Below are positions 17,958 through 28,211 of a stretch of 64,000 bases of DNA, piece by piece. Location of the stretch: NCBI GenBank assembly GCA_024401475.1, contig JAKSKZ010000001.1:203913-267912 (forward strand), given 5' to 3'. The translations under genes and the position numbers were made by a program. The first letter of the stretch is position 1. Each line of letters opens with the position of its first letter. This DNA is from Paludibacteraceae bacterium (GTDB lineage: Bacteria > Bacteroidota > Bacteroidia > Bacteroidales > Paludibacteraceae). A model generated the notes under the pieces. The model saw nothing but the letters and a program-made list of their open reading frames with translations. It was not told the origin of the DNA and made no database searches.

Positions 17958-18550
17958 AAGACATCAAAATCAAAAGCATGAAGACGGAGGACTTCAAGGA
18001 CAATGAGTACTTGCAACAGTACATTGAAGAACTCCAAAAAGACGGTTTGAACATCGCTACAGAGAAGTTGGACGACCTTATCAACTGGGGAAGATCTAAC
18101 TCTGTATGGCCATTCACTTTCGCAACCAGCTGCTGCGGTATCGAGTTCATGTGTGTGGCTGCGGCAAGACACGATTTTGCCCGCTTCGGTTGGGAGGTTA
18201 CCCGTAACTCTCCTCGTCAAGCAGACGTAATCTTCGTTTCAGGCACAATCACCTACAAGATGGCTCCAGTATTGAAGCGTCTTTACGATCAAATGGCAGA
18301 ACCAAAGTATGTCATTGCAGTAGGCGGTTGCTCCATTTCTGGTGGTCCGTTCAAGGAATCTTACCACGTGGTAAACGGAGTTGACAAGATTATTCCTGTT
18401 GACGTTTACATTCCAGGATGCCCTCCAAGACCAGAGGCTATGCTCTATGGCATGATGCAGCTTCAAAGAAAGATCAAGTTGGAGAATTTCTTCAAACTTC
18501 CTAAGAAGCCAAACATTTCTAACGGACAAACAGAAGGAGGAAACAAGTAA
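17948..18550 (+). CDS. nuoB: NADH-quinone oxidoreductase subunit B
   Basis: 200 residues. It binds the terminal Fe-S cluster N2 next to the quinone pocket: the CCGIEFM pair of cysteines, the Cys in GGCSISGG and the Cys in [10 protein letters not shown] are present. The frame extends upstream to 17837 inside nuoA, but the ATG at 17948 gives the normal NuoB N-terminus and a typical overlap with nuoA. Its stop shares an A with the start of nuoCD (TAATG), indicating coupled translation. Confidence 0.96.
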   Translation: MEVKDIKIKSMKTEDFKDNEYLQQYIEELQKDGLNIATEKLDDLINWGRSNSVWPFTFATSCCGIEFMCVAAARHDFARFGWEVTRNSPRQADVIFVSGTITYKMAPVLKRLYDQMAEPKYVIAVGGCSISGGPFKESYHVVNGVDKIIPVDVYIPGCPPRPEAMLYGMMQLQRKIKLENFFKLPKKPNISNGQTEGGNK

Positions 18551-20187
18551 TGGATAACATGCAAAAATACATTCAAACCCTTGCACCAAAAGCTCAGTTT
18601 GAAGAGGGCGGACAATATCTTACCACAACCATCGAGCCTGACGCGTTGAGGAAAGTTGCCACCGGCTTGAAGGAGAAAGGCTTCGACTATTTGATGTGTT
18701 TGACAGGTATGGACTACAAAGAGAGTCTTGGTGTCATCTACCACATCTCGTCTTCTAATCCTAAAGAAAAAGAGACGGTCATCGTTCTTAAGACCAGCAC
18801 TACCAATCGTGAGGAGCCAGCCATCCCAACGGTTTCTGACATTTGGGAGATTGCCACTTACTACGAACGTGAGGCTTACGATTTCTATGGCATCATTTTC
18901 GTCAACCATCCTGACATGAGAAGACTATTCCTCCGCGAGGATTGGGTAGGTTTCCCTTTCAGAAAGGATTATGTAGTCAACGACGAGATCAACCCAGTGC
19001 CTACCAAGGTGCCAGATCCAGACGACTACGAAGCAGTCCCATCCTACTCTCTCAACAAAGAGGGCAAGTTGGTAAAAAAGACGAAATCTCTATTCGAAAA
19101 CAAAGACTATATTGTAAACATCGGTCCTCAACACCCTTCAACCCACGGTGTACTTCACTTGCGCACCAAGTTGGAAGGTGAGATCATCAAGCACATCGAC
19201 CCACACTTTGGTTATATCCACCGTGGTATCGAGAAGATGTGTGAGTCAATGACCTACCCTCAAATGCTATATTTGACAGAGCGTCTTGACTACCTTTGCG
19301 GAACAATGAACCGTCACGGTCTTTGTATGTGTATCGAGAAGGCTGCGGGCATCGAAGTTCCAGCAAGAGCACAATACATCAGAACCATCTTCGACGAGTT
19401 GACACGTATCGCATCTCACCTTATCGGTTGGGCATGTATGTGTAACGATATGGGATCCATCACAGCGTTCATCTATGGTATGCGTGACCGTGAGAAGATC
19501 ATGGACATCTACGAAGAGACAGCCGGTGGTCGTTTGATGGTCAACTATTATGTTGTCGGTGGTGTTGCACAAGACATTCACCCTAACTTCGTCAATCGTG
19601 TGAAGGAGTTCATCCCTTATATGAGAAAGATGATTGAAGAGTATCACACACTCTTCACACACAACCCTATCGCTGCAGGACGTATGAAGGACTGCGGATT
19701 CTTGACCAAGGAGCAAGCCGTTGCATTGGGTGTTACAGGTCCATCAGGAAGAGCTTCCGGCTGGTCTTGCGACGTTCGTAAGATTGCACCATACGCAGCT
19801 TATGACAAAGTCAAATTCGACGAGATGCTTCACCAAGGTGGTGGAACGTTTGACCGATATATGATCCGTTTGGAAGAGATTGAGCAATCATTGCGCATCA
19901 TCGAGCAATTGATCGACAACATTCCTGAGGGTGATTGCAGAGCAAAAGTTCCTGCCATCATCAAGTTGCCTGCAGGCGAATACTACCAACGCGTAGAGAA
20001 TGCAAGAGGTGACTTCGGTGTTTACATCAACAGTACTGGCGACAAGAACCCATACAGGGTGAAGTTCCGCTCTCCATGTTTAAGCCTCGTTACCGCTCTC
20101 GACCCAATGTGTACAGAGCAAAAGATTGCAGACTTGATCATGATTAGTGGTTCATTGGATTATGTTATCCCTTGTATCGACAGATAA
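18550..20187 (+). CDS. nuoCD: NADH-quinone oxidoreductase fused subunit C/D
   Basis: 545 residues. The NuoC (30-kDa) domain occupies about 1-150, with TVSDIWEIATYYEREAYDF its signature. The NuoD (49-kDa) domain begins near residue 180 with IGPQHPSTHGVLH and includes YIHRGIEKM and the GGTFDRY segment. The fusion is known in Bacteroidetes and some other bacteria. NuoD forms the quinone cavity with NuoB. Start overlaps the nuoB stop. Confidence 0.96.
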   Translation: MDNMQKYIQTLAPKAQFEEGGQYLTTTIEPDALRKVATGLKEKGFDYLMCLTGMDYKESLGVIYHISSSNPKEKETVIVLKTSTTNREEPAIPTVSDIWEIATYYEREAYDFYGIIFVNHPDMRRLFLREDWVGFPFRKDYVVNDEINPVPTKVPDPDDYEAVPSYSLNKEGKLVKKTKSLFENKDYIVNIGPQHPSTHGVLHLRTKLEGEIIKHIDPHFGYIHRGIEKMCESMTYPQMLYLTERLDYLCGTMNRHGLCMCIEKAAGIEVPARAQYIRTIFDELTRIASHLIGWACMCNDMGSITAFIYGMRDREKIMDIYEETAGGRLMVNYYVVGGVAQDIHPNFVNRVKEFIPYMRKMIEEYHTLFTHNPIAAGRMKDCGFLTKEQAVALGVTGPSGRASGWSCDVRKIAPYAAYDKVKFDEMLHQGGGTFDRYMIRLEEIEQSLRIIEQLIDNIPEGDCRAKVPAIIKLPAGEYYQRVENARGDFGVYINSTGDKNPYRVKFRSPCLSLVTALDPMCTEQKIADLIMISGSLDYVIPCIDR

Positions 20188-20221
20188 CATCCAAGGTATT
20201 CATTTAACAGAAAAATAAATT

Positions 20222-21298
20222 ATGTTAGAATTAGATAAATTAGTAACGCTAATCCACAGCACTCTAGCGGACGCTATCGATATAGAGTGGTTGGTAAAGC
20301 TAATAGAATATGTGCTCATAGGCGTTGGCTTCCTTGCCCTCTACGCTGTATTAGCATTGATTCTAATCTTGTTGGAACGTAAGATTTGTGCATACTTCCA
20401 ATGCCGTCTCGGTCCGACTCGTGTTGGACCTTGGGGATTGATTCAGCCAATCGCCGACATGGTCAAAATCTTGTTGAAGGAGATCATCAAAATCGACAAA
20501 ACCGATTGGATTCTCTTCAAGGTTGCTCCTTTCATCGTTATTATGGGTTCATTCTGTACTTTCGGTGCGTTGCAGTTCGGCAAAGGCATCTGCGGAGTTG
20601 ACTTCAACGTAGGTTTGTTCTATATGATTGCCATTTCATCTTTGGGTGTTATCGGTATTCTTTTGGCAGGATGGGCCAGCAACAACAAGTACACCCTTAT
20701 CGGTGCAATGAGAAGTGGTGCCCAATTGGTCAGCTACGAGCTTTCAGCAGGTATCGCATTGCTTACGATGGTTGTCTTGTCAGGAAGCTTGCAACTCTCT
20801 GAAATCATTGAAGGACAGGCAAAAGCATGGTACATATTCCAAGCTCCCCTACCTGCATTCATCGCGTTCATCATTTATTTGATCGCTGGTCACGCCGAGA
20901 CCAACCGTGGTCCATTCGACCTTCCTGAGGCTGAGTCTGAGTTGACAGCAGGTTACCACACTGAGTATTCAGGTATCCAATTCGGATTCTTCTACTTGGC
21001 AGAGTACTTGAACATGTTCATCATTGCGGGTATCGCTACAATGGTCTTCTTGGGAGGTTACCAACCATTCCAAATCAATGCAGAATGGGCAGAAGGATTC
21101 AACAACATCATGGCTTACATTCCAACATGGGCATGGTTCTTTGGCAAGGTGTTCGGACTCATTCTTCTTAGTTTGTGGGTAAGATGGACATTCCCTCGTC
21201 TTCGTATCGACCAATTGTTGAAATTGGAGTGGAAGATCCTCATGCCAATCAGTCTTTTGAATCTATTGCTCATGAGTGTATGGGTATTAATCTTTTGA
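20222..21298 (+). CDS. nuoH: NADH-quinone oxidoreductase subunit H
   Basis: 358 residues with about eight membrane helices. The quinone-access segments are present: [18 protein letters not shown] with KILLKE, the [14 protein letters not shown] loop and the acidic [16 protein letters not shown] segment. NuoH links the quinone pocket to the proton channels. It lies 34 bases after nuoCD. Confidence 0.96.
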   Translation: MLELDKLVTLIHSTLADAIDIEWLVKLIEYVLIGVGFLALYAVLALILILLERKICAYFQCRLGPTRVGPWGLIQPIADMVKILLKEIIKIDKTDWILFKVAPFIVIMGSFCTFGALQFGKGICGVDFNVGLFYMIAISSLGVIGILLAGWASNNKYTLIGAMRSGAQLVSYELSAGIALLTMVVLSGSLQLSEIIEGQAKAWYIFQAPLPAFIAFIIYLIAGHAETNRGPFDLPEAESELTAGYHTEYSGIQFGFFYLAEYLNMFIIAGIATMVFLGGYQPFQINAEWAEGFNNIMAYIPTWAWFFGKVFGLILLSLWVRWTFPRLRIDQLLKLEWKILMPISLLNLLLMSVWVLIF

Positions 21299-21314
21299 GT
21301 AAAATAATAAGAAG

Positions 21315-21842
21315 ATGATTAAATATATTAAAGATTTAGTTTCTGGATCATGGGCATTGCTTAAAGGAATGAGAATCACCATGATCAACTTCTGGAGACC
21401 AAAGGTGACGGAGCAGTATCCGGAAAACAGAGAGACGAAGCTACAAAACATGTGCGAGCGCTTCCGTGGCGAACTTGTTATGGAACACAACGAAAAGAAC
21501 GAGCACAAATGTACGGGCTGCGGTATCTGTCAAATGAACTGTCCAAACCACACCATCAAGATTGTCACCCGTCAGGAGACAACTGAAGATGGAAAGACAA
21601 AGAAGGTTCTCGACAAATACATGTATGACTTGGGAAGCTGTACATTCTGCGGATTGTGTACTCAAGTTTGTCCTCAGAAAGCAATTTCTTGGAAGCCAAA
21701 CTTTGAACACGCTGTCTTCAGACGTTCTCAGTTGGAGAAACAGCTCAACCAACCAGGTTCAAAAATGGCAGAGAAAAAAGTAGCCGCTCCTGCTGCTGCT
21801 CCTAAGAAAGAGGGCGAAACGGGCGACAAAAAAGTTCAATAA
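21315..21842 (+). CDS. nuoI: NADH-quinone oxidoreductase subunit I
   Basis: 175 residues. Two 4Fe-4S ferredoxin motifs, CTGCGICQMNCP and CTFCGLCTQVCP, carry clusters N6a and N6b, which pass electrons to NuoB. The last 25 residues are a low-complexity Lys/Ala/Pro tail (KVAAPAAAPKKEG) beyond the usual end. Because nuoE, F and G are absent from the operon, NuoI is the likely entry point for an external low-potential donor such as ferredoxin; a basic tail could assist docking (inference). Confidence 0.95.
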   Translation: MIKYIKDLVSGSWALLKGMRITMINFWRPKVTEQYPENRETKLQNMCERFRGELVMEHNEKNEHKCTGCGICQMNCPNHTIKIVTRQETTEDGKTKKVLDKYMYDLGSCTFCGLCTQVCPQKAISWKPNFEHAVFRRSQLEKQLNQPGSKMAEKKVAAPAAAPKKEGETGDKKVQ

Positions 21843-21857
21843 CAAAACAAGTAAGAG

Positions 21858-22394
21858 ATGGAATTATTTTCAGCGAATAGCATTATATTCTTCCTACTCG
21901 CCACGATAATCCTTGTTTTTGGAGTTATATCAGTGACGACAACGAAGATTTTAAGAGCTGCAACTAGCCTCTTCTTCGTATTGTTCGCAATTGCTGGATT
22001 ATATCTATTCCTCAGCTATGATTTCATTGCTGCGGTGCAATTGTCGGTTTACGCGGGAGGTATCGTCGTGCTCTTTGTCTTTGCCATCCTTTTGGTGAAG
22101 AATCTTGGAGAGGAGACAGAGAAAGTCTCTTGTCAAAAGAAGTTAGTCGGTGGCATTGCCGCTGCAGCAGGAGTGATTGTGAGTTTGATTACAATCTTCA
22201 AGTACGGTTTCATCATCAATGAATCTGCAGACGCTATTGCAGAGACAGTAAAAATGCAAACTGTCGGCGAGACTTTGATGGGTGTTGACCAATATCAATA
22301 CTTGCTACCTTTCGAGGCATCCAGTATCTTGTTGCTTGCTTGCATCATCGGTAGTGTTGTAGTTGCACAAAAGAATAAGGAGGAGAAAAGATGA
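21858..22394 (+). CDS. nuoJ: NADH-quinone oxidoreductase subunit J
   Basis: 178 residues with five membrane helices. SVYAGGIVVLFVFAILLVKN in helix 3 is the conserved pi-bulge region of NuoJ. Its stop overlaps the nuoK start by four bases (ATGA). Confidence 0.94.
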   Translation: MELFSANSIIFFLLATIILVFGVISVTTTKILRAATSLFFVLFAIAGLYLFLSYDFIAAVQLSVYAGGIVVLFVFAILLVKNLGEETEKVSCQKKLVGGIAAAAGVIVSLITIFKYGFIINESADAIAETVKMQTVGETLMGVDQYQYLLPFEASSILLLACIIGSVVVAQKNKEEKR

Positions 22395-22702
22395 ATATAC
22401 CAGTAGAATATTTCTTGGTGCTCAGCACCCTCCTATTCTTCATAGGAGTATTTGGTTTTATCGTCAGAAAGAACCTAATCGGAATCTTGATGTCCGTTGA
22501 GTTGATTCTCAACGCTGTGAATATCAACTTCGTTGTATTCAACAGATTCCTCTTCCCAGACAAATTGGAAGGATACATTTACGGTTTGTTCGTGATCGTT
22601 GTTGCCGCAGCAGAAACCGCAGTCGCAATCGCCATCATCATCAATGTTTACCGTAGCATGAAGAACATAGATGTGAACACTATTAAAGAATTAAAGAACT
22701 AA
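22391..22702 (+). CDS. nuoK: NADH-quinone oxidoreductase subunit K
   Basis: 103 residues with three membrane helices. The proton-channel glutamates lie in MSVELILNAVNI and in the VVAAAETAVAIAI helix, as in other NuoK proteins. Translationally coupled to nuoJ and four bases before nuoL. Confidence 0.95.
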   Translation: MNIPVEYFLVLSTLLFFIGVFGFIVRKNLIGILMSVELILNAVNINFVVFNRFLFPDKLEGYIYGLFVIVVAAAETAVAIAIIINVYRSMKNIDVNTIKELKN

Positions 22703-22706
22703 GGTC

Positions 22707-24650
22707 ATGGATTATACAATATTATTATTAGCTATTCCGTTCCTGATGTTCCTAACCATCGGACTTCTCGGCTACAAGATGACGCCGAAATTTTCGGGCT
22801 TGTTAGGCACAGCAGGTTTGGCTGTAGTCACAGCTTTGGCATACTACACGGCCTACCGCTATTTCTTCACCGAGTTCGGCCAAGCTGCCGAAGGAGCGTG
22901 GGAAACTAACGTCATGTTCAACTTCACATGGTTGGACTTGTCAAATGCAAACCGCCCAGACTTGATGATTAAAATAGGCATGTTACTCGATCCTATTTCA
23001 GTAATGATGCTTGTTGTCATCACCACCGTATCTTTGATGGTACACATCTATAGTATGGGCTATATGCACGGAGAAGAGGGATTCCAACGCTATTATGCAG
23101 TTCTCTCTTTGTTTACTTTCGCGATGCTCGGATTGGTAGTTGCAACCAACATCTTTCAAATGTATATCTTCTGGGAGTTGGTGGGTGTATCTTCATTCTT
23201 GTTGATCAGCTTCTACTTCACCAAACCTTCTGCTGTAAGAGCAGCAAAGAAAGCTTTCATCGTAACAAGATTCGCAGATATGTTCTTCTTGATCGGTATC
23301 TTGATTCTTTCTTACTACACAAAGACTTTCGACTTCCAAGCACTCACTGCAGTTGACACTGAGGCCGGACACGCCACTCTCGTATTCAACACAATGGGTG
23401 GAAAGATGTTCATGGGATTGTCTGTAACATCCATCGCTTTGCTGCTTATCTTCTTGGGTGGTGCTGGTAAATCAGCTATGTTCCCATTCCACATCTGGTT
23501 GCCAGATGCCATGGAGGGTCCAACTCCTGCTTCCGCATTGATCCACGCAGCAACAATGGTTGTTGCCGGTGTATTCTTGGTAGCAAGATTGTTCCCAGTT
23601 TACTTCTTCGAGGCTCCTGACGTATTGACTGTCATCGCCTACGTCGGAGGTTTCACCAGTTTGTTCGCTGCAGTCATTGCCTGCACACAAACTGATATCA
23701 AGCGCGTGCTTGCGTTCTCTACCATCTCTCAAATCGCTTATATGATGGTTGCTCTTGGTGTTTCTAAATACGGAGGTCACGACGGCCTTGGATTCACGGC
23801 TTCAATGTGGCACTTGTTTACACACGCCATGTTTAAGGCCACTTTGTTCATGGCTGCTGGTTGTATTATCCACGCTGTTCATAGCAACGAGATGGACGCT
23901 ATGGGTGGTCTTCGCCACTACATGAAGAAGACATATTTGACATTCGGTCTTGCATGTTTCGCCATTGCAGGTATCTTCCCTCTTTCTGGTTTCTTCTCAA
24001 AGGACGAGATTTTGGTTGCTGCTTGGGAGGCTGACAAGGTTCTTTACTGGTGTCAAACATTTGTTGCAGGTTTGACCGCATTCTACATGTTCCGTCTTTT
24101 CTTCCGCATCTTCTTCTACGAAGAGCCTAAGTATGAGCACCACACTCCACACGAGGCACCAGCTAACATGTGGGTTCCTCTATGCATTTTGAGTGTATAT
24201 ACAGTATTTAGTGGTTGGTTCCCATTCAGCAAATGGATTTCAAGCGACTTGATCGGTTATGACATCCATACACACTGGCCAATCGCCTTGGGTAGTACGG
24301 CGGTTGCACTTCTCGGTATCGGAATCGCATTCGCCCTATACTACAAAAAGAACAACATTCCTGATCGTATTGCAAACGCTTGCAACAGCTTCTACACATG
24401 GGCTAGCCACCGCTTCTATATCGACGAAGTATATTTGTTCATCACAAACAAAATCATCTTCGGAGGTATCTGCACTGCCATTGCTTGGTTTGACAGACAT
24501 GTAATCGACGGTTTCATGGATATGTTAGGTTGGAGCACCAACACAATATCTGAGGAGACTAAGGAGATTCAAAGCGGAAGCGTTCAACAATACGCTTGGC
24601 TCTTTATCATGGGTGTTATTACAATCACAGCATTGGCACTCTATTTATAA
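22707..24650 (+). CDS. nuoL: NADH-quinone oxidoreductase subunit L
   Basis: 647 residues, an antiporter-like subunit with about sixteen membrane helices and the long lateral helix at its C-terminus. Typical segments include FWELVGVSSFLLI (the conserved Glu), GGAGKSAMFPFHIWLPDAMEGPTP (helix-7 Lys region) and FSTISQIAYMMVALG. It forms the distal proton channel of the membrane arm. Confidence 0.96.
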   Translation: MDYTILLLAIPFLMFLTIGLLGYKMTPKFSGLLGTAGLAVVTALAYYTAYRYFFTEFGQAAEGAWETNVMFNFTWLDLSNANRPDLMIKIGMLLDPISVMMLVVITTVSLMVHIYSMGYMHGEEGFQRYYAVLSLFTFAMLGLVVATNIFQMYIFWELVGVSSFLLISFYFTKPSAVRAAKKAFIVTRFADMFFLIGILILSYYTKTFDFQALTAVDTEAGHATLVFNTMGGKMFMGLSVTSIALLLIFLGGAGKSAMFPFHIWLPDAMEGPTPASALIHAATMVVAGVFLVARLFPVYFFEAPDVLTVIAYVGGFTSLFAAVIACTQTDIKRVLAFSTISQIAYMMVALGVSKYGGHDGLGFTASMWHLFTHAMFKATLFMAAGCIIHAVHSNEMDAMGGLRHYMKKTYLTFGLACFAIAGIFPLSGFFSKDEILVAAWEADKVLYWCQTFVAGLTAFYMFRLFFRIFFYEEPKYEHHTPHEAPANMWVPLCILSVYTVFSGWFPFSKWISSDLIGYDIHTHWPIALGSTAVALLGIGIAFALYYKKNNIPDRIANACNSFYTWASHRFYIDEVYLFITNKIIFGGICTAIAWFDRHVIDGFMDMLGWSTNTISEETKEIQSGSVQQYAWLFIMGVITITALALYL

Positions 24651-24668
24651 TTTGAAAAATTAAAGGCA

Positions 24669-26225
24669 ATGAATATTTTATCAACATTTGTAATCATTCC
24701 ATTGGTGATGATGGCCATCATCTTCTGCATCAACGGCGAGAAGAAAGACCTCATCCGCAAGGTAATGGCTGCGGGCGCTTTGGCCATGTTGGGAACTTCC
24801 GTATATTTAACGGTAGATTTCCTCGCACAGCGCGAACTCGGTGACACAGCCGAATTCCTCTACCGCAGCGACATTCTATGGTACGAAACGTTCAACATTC
24901 ACTATTCAGTTGGTGTTGACGGTATTTCTGTTGCAATGCTCCTACTCTCTACTATCGTAGTGATTACTGGCGTATTTGCCTCTTGGGGGTTGGAAGATCA
25001 AACTAAGGAGTATTTCTTGTGGTTCCTTATGCTTTCTTTGGGAGTGTTCGGATTCTTCATCTCTATCGACCTCTTCACAATGTTCCTATTCTACGAGATT
25101 GCCCTTATTCCGATGTATCTTCTCATCGGTCTTTGGGGTACTGGTAGGAAGAAGTACTCTGCTATGAAGCTTACCCTTATGTTGATGGGTGGTTCTGCAT
25201 TTTTGATGGTCGGCATCTTCGGTATCTACTACCACTCTTCAGTAGATGGCAACTTTACATTCAACATCATTGAGATTGCACAAAATCACGCTATGCCAGT
25301 TGACAAGCAGTTGATCTTCTTTCCTCTCACTTTCGTTGGATTTGGTGTTTTGGGTGCTATGTTCCCATTCCACACATGGTCGCCTGACGGTCACGCTTCA
25401 GCCCCTACAGCAGTATCAATGTTGCACGCCGGAGTTTTGATGAAGTTGGGAGGTTACGGATGCTTCCGTGTTGCCATGTACTTGATGCCAGAGGCTGCAG
25501 ACCAATTGGCTTGGATATTCATCATCTTGACTGGTATAAGCGTTGTTTATGGTGCATTCAGTGCTTGCGTACAAAACGACTTGAAGTACATCAACGCCTA
25601 CTCATCAGTAAGCCACTGTGGTTTGGTGCTATTCGCCCTTTTGATGATGAATCAAACGGCAATGACAGGTGCTATCCTACAAATGCTTTCTCACGGTTTG
25701 ATGACAGCATTGTTCTTTGCTCTAATCGGTATGATTTATGGTCAGACACACACTCGTGACATTCGTTACCTTGGCGGTTTGATGCAGGTTATGCCATTCT
25801 TGTGTGTTTGCTATGTGATAGCAGGTTTGGCATCTCTTGGTCTTCCTGGTTTGTCAGGATTCGTTGCCGAGATGACAATTTTCGTTGGTTCATTCGAGCA
25901 TGAGGATATGTTCCACAGAGTAATAGTAATTGCAGGTTGTACTTCAATCGTAATCACAGCTGTTTATATCCTTCGCGTTGTTGGCAAGATCTTGTTTGGC
26001 CCTCTTTACAAGATTGTAATAGAGAAAAATGAGAAAGAAGGCAGCGTAAAGAGCTTTTATATTTCTGAGCACGATGGCGAGACTCATCGCTATCCACTTC
26101 GCGATGCAATCTGGTATGAGAAGATTGCTACAATCGGATTGATCATAGCCATTGCAGGTATCGGACTTGCTCCACTTTGGTTGTCCAACATGATTAGCGA
26201 CGGTATTGTGAACATGCTTAAATAA
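24669..26225 (+). CDS. nuoM: NADH-quinone oxidoreductase subunit M
   Basis: 518 residues, antiporter-like. The YEIALIPMYLLIG segment has the key Glu, MFPFHTWSPDGHASAPT is the channel-half signature, and YINAYSSVSHCGLVLFAL the broken helix region. Between the last helices is a polar insertion near residues 450-480. Located between nuoL and nuoN with short spacers. Confidence 0.96.
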   Translation: MNILSTFVIIPLVMMAIIFCINGEKKDLIRKVMAAGALAMLGTSVYLTVDFLAQRELGDTAEFLYRSDILWYETFNIHYSVGVDGISVAMLLLSTIVVITGVFASWGLEDQTKEYFLWFLMLSLGVFGFFISIDLFTMFLFYEIALIPMYLLIGLWGTGRKKYSAMKLTLMLMGGSAFLMVGIFGIYYHSSVDGNFTFNIIEIAQNHAMPVDKQLIFFPLTFVGFGVLGAMFPFHTWSPDGHASAPTAVSMLHAGVLMKLGGYGCFRVAMYLMPEAADQLAWIFIILTGISVVYGAFSACVQNDLKYINAYSSVSHCGLVLFALLMMNQTAMTGAILQMLSHGLMTALFFALIGMIYGQTHTRDIRYLGGLMQVMPFLCVCYVIAGLASLGLPGLSGFVAEMTIFVGSFEHEDMFHRVIVIAGCTSIVITAVYILRVVGKILFGPLYKIVIEKNEKEGSVKSFYISEHDGETHRYPLRDAIWYEKIATIGLIIAIAGIGLAPLWLSNMISDGIVNMLK

Positions 26226-26234
26226 TTTGGTATT

Positions 26235-27671
26235 ATGGACATGATAAAAGAATTTTATAGTGGATTTTCAATCATGAATCAAGAGGTCAGCTTGGTTCTT
26301 GTATTGGTATTCATCCTACTTGCAGACCTTTTTCTTGGAGAAAAAGGCAAAAAATACTTGCAACTCAGCGCTATCGCAGCATTCGCCCTCAATGTGGTTT
26401 ACGGATTCACATTGACAATCGGATCAACCTACGAGGATAGTTTCGCTGGTATGTATGTAACTTCTGACATGCACATCTTGGTTAAGAACATCTTGAACAT
26501 TGGTACGCTTCTCGTTTTCTTCTTCGCTCACTATTGGAACGAACATGAAAACAAGACACAAAGCGGCGAGTTCTATTTCTTGACACTCTCTACCCTATTG
26601 GGAATGTACTTGATGATCTCTTCTGGCAACTTCCTTCTATTCTACATAGGATTGGAGACTGCTTCCATTCCGATGGCTGCAATGGTTGCTTTCAACAAGA
26701 AGGCTCAAGAGTCTGCTGAAGCTGCAGCAAAATACATTTTGACAGCAGCATTCTCATCAGGTGTGATGTTGTTTGGTATCTCTTTGATTTATGGTACTTG
26801 CGGTACACTTTACTTTACCGGAGTCACTCAAGCATTCCAAGCTGAGCCTCTTCAAGTAATGGCATTGATATTCTTCATGGCTGGTATGGGCTTCAAGATT
26901 TCTTTGGTTCCTTTCCACTTGTGGACAGCCGACACTTACCAAGGAGCTCCTACGGCTGTTACGGCTTACCTTTCTGTTATGTCAAAAGGTGCTGCTGCAT
27001 TCGCGTTCCTTTGCATTCTTCAGAAGGCATTCCAAAACTACCCTGAGTCTTGGCAAAACATTCTTTGGTGGATTATCGTAGTGACAATTACAGTTGGTAA
27101 CTTGTTTGCTATCCGTCAAAAGAACTTGAAGAGATTCCTTGCATTTTCATCCATCTCCCAAGCAGGATACATTATGTTGGGTGTCATCGCCAACACGGCT
27201 CAAGGTATGACTGCAACAGTGTTCTACATCTTCATCTATTTGTTCACAAACTTGGCTGCGTTCGGAATCATCTCTAACATAGAGAACCAAACAGGCAAAG
27301 TTGGCATGGATGACTACAATGGACTATACAAAACAAATCCAAAGTTGGCTGTTGTCATGATGTTGGCAATGTTCTCTTTAGGAGGTATTCCGTTCTTCGC
27401 TGGATTCTTCAGCAAGTTCTTCATCTTCTTGGCAGCTGCTCAACAAGGTCTTTACTTGTTGGTTTTCATAGCATTGTTAAACACTATCATCTCACTATTC
27501 TACTATTTGTTAGTAGTAAAGGCAATGTTTATCGAGACCTCTGACGATCCAATCAAACCGATCAAAAGCGACGCCATGACTGTCATCGGATTGGCGATCT
27601 GTACTATTGGCATGATAGTTCTTGGATTCATCAGTCCAATCTATGAGTATATGACAAGCATCAGTTTCTAA
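26235..27671 (+). CDS. nuoN: NADH-quinone oxidoreductase subunit N
   Basis: 478 residues, the third antiporter-like subunit. The segments FYIGLETASIPMAAM (conserved Glu), SLVPFHLWTADTYQGAPT and RFLAFSSISQAGYIMLG identify it. It is the last gene of the operon, followed by a strong terminator 20 bases after the stop. The complete set is A, B, CD, H-N, without the NADH-oxidising module EFG. Confidence 0.96.
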   Translation: MDMIKEFYSGFSIMNQEVSLVLVLVFILLADLFLGEKGKKYLQLSAIAAFALNVVYGFTLTIGSTYEDSFAGMYVTSDMHILVKNILNIGTLLVFFFAHYWNEHENKTQSGEFYFLTLSTLLGMYLMISSGNFLLFYIGLETASIPMAAMVAFNKKAQESAEAAAKYILTAAFSSGVMLFGISLIYGTCGTLYFTGVTQAFQAEPLQVMALIFFMAGMGFKISLVPFHLWTADTYQGAPTAVTAYLSVMSKGAAAFAFLCILQKAFQNYPESWQNILWWIIVVTITVGNLFAIRQKNLKRFLAFSSISQAGYIMLGVIANTAQGMTATVFYIFIYLFTNLAAFGIISNIENQTGKVGMDDYNGLYKTNPKLAVVMMLAMFSLGGIPFFAGFFSKFFIFLAAAQQGLYLLVFIALLNTIISLFYYLLVVKAMFIETSDDPIKPIKSDAMTVIGLAICTIGMIVLGFISPIYEYMTSISF

Positions 27672-27689
27672 ACTGATAGTGATATAAAA

Positions 27690-27726
27690 CAAAAAAGGTC
27701 GTTCAGTGATGAGCGACCTTTTTTGT
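27690..27726 (+). terminator. Terminator of the nuo operon
   Basis: AAAAAAGGTCG pairs with CGACCTTTTTT, with a further TCA/TGA inside, ending in a T run. Confidence 0.85.
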
Positions 27727-28106
27727 TTAGTAAGGCATTGCCTTTACCTCCTCACATGGTTATTAGGTGTAAAACATCCATCTTGTTGTGCCCCAAAAAG
27801 TTGGAAGGTTACCAATGAATCAAAAACACTTCTCCTCGCTCTTAAACGGGGGACATCTCACAGCACCTTTTTTCATTCAAGCTTGCTGTTTTCAATTTTC
27901 TCTATTAGGCATTTCAAATCACTACCATCCCGGCCATTCATAACATGTAAAAAGACCCTAGTTAGCACTTAAATTGCAAAGTCAGAACCGATGCAAACAA
28001 TATAAGGGTACATTTTCCACTTTCCACTATTCGTCCATTATTTTTCAACAATCATTGGCACCAACTTACTCTTAAAAGGGAAACTCACAAATTGCGAAGC
28101 TATTAA
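27727..28106. other. Spacer without recognised features
   Basis: About 380 bases between the nuo terminator and the iteron-like repeats. Short frames exist on both strands but none shows a start, composition or motif that supports a gene. Confidence 0.4.
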
Positions 28107-28182
28107 ACAAAATACAATAAACAAAATACAATAAACATTTATTCATATTAACATTGAGTACCAAATATTTATTGTATTTTGT
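28107..28182. repeat. Iteron-like 15-bp repeats upstream of the radical SAM cassette
   Basis: ACAAAATACAATAAA occurs at 28107-28121 and 28121-28135 in direct orientation (14-bp period) and as an exact inverted copy at 28168-28182. The set ends 30 bases before the start of the next gene, so it covers the expected promoter and could be an operator or a long hairpin in the leader. Confidence 0.65.
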
Positions 28183-28211
28183 ATACGAATTACGGCTAAC
28201 GATTTATACAG

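Noticed and set aside
27706..27972. 88-codon frame after the nuo operon
   Set aside because: It starts inside the nuo terminator and has no protein-like pattern.
28107..28182. Invertible promoter flanked by inverted repeats
   Set aside because: The segment between the inverted copies is only about 32 bases and no recombinase gene is nearby; an operator or hairpin is simpler.
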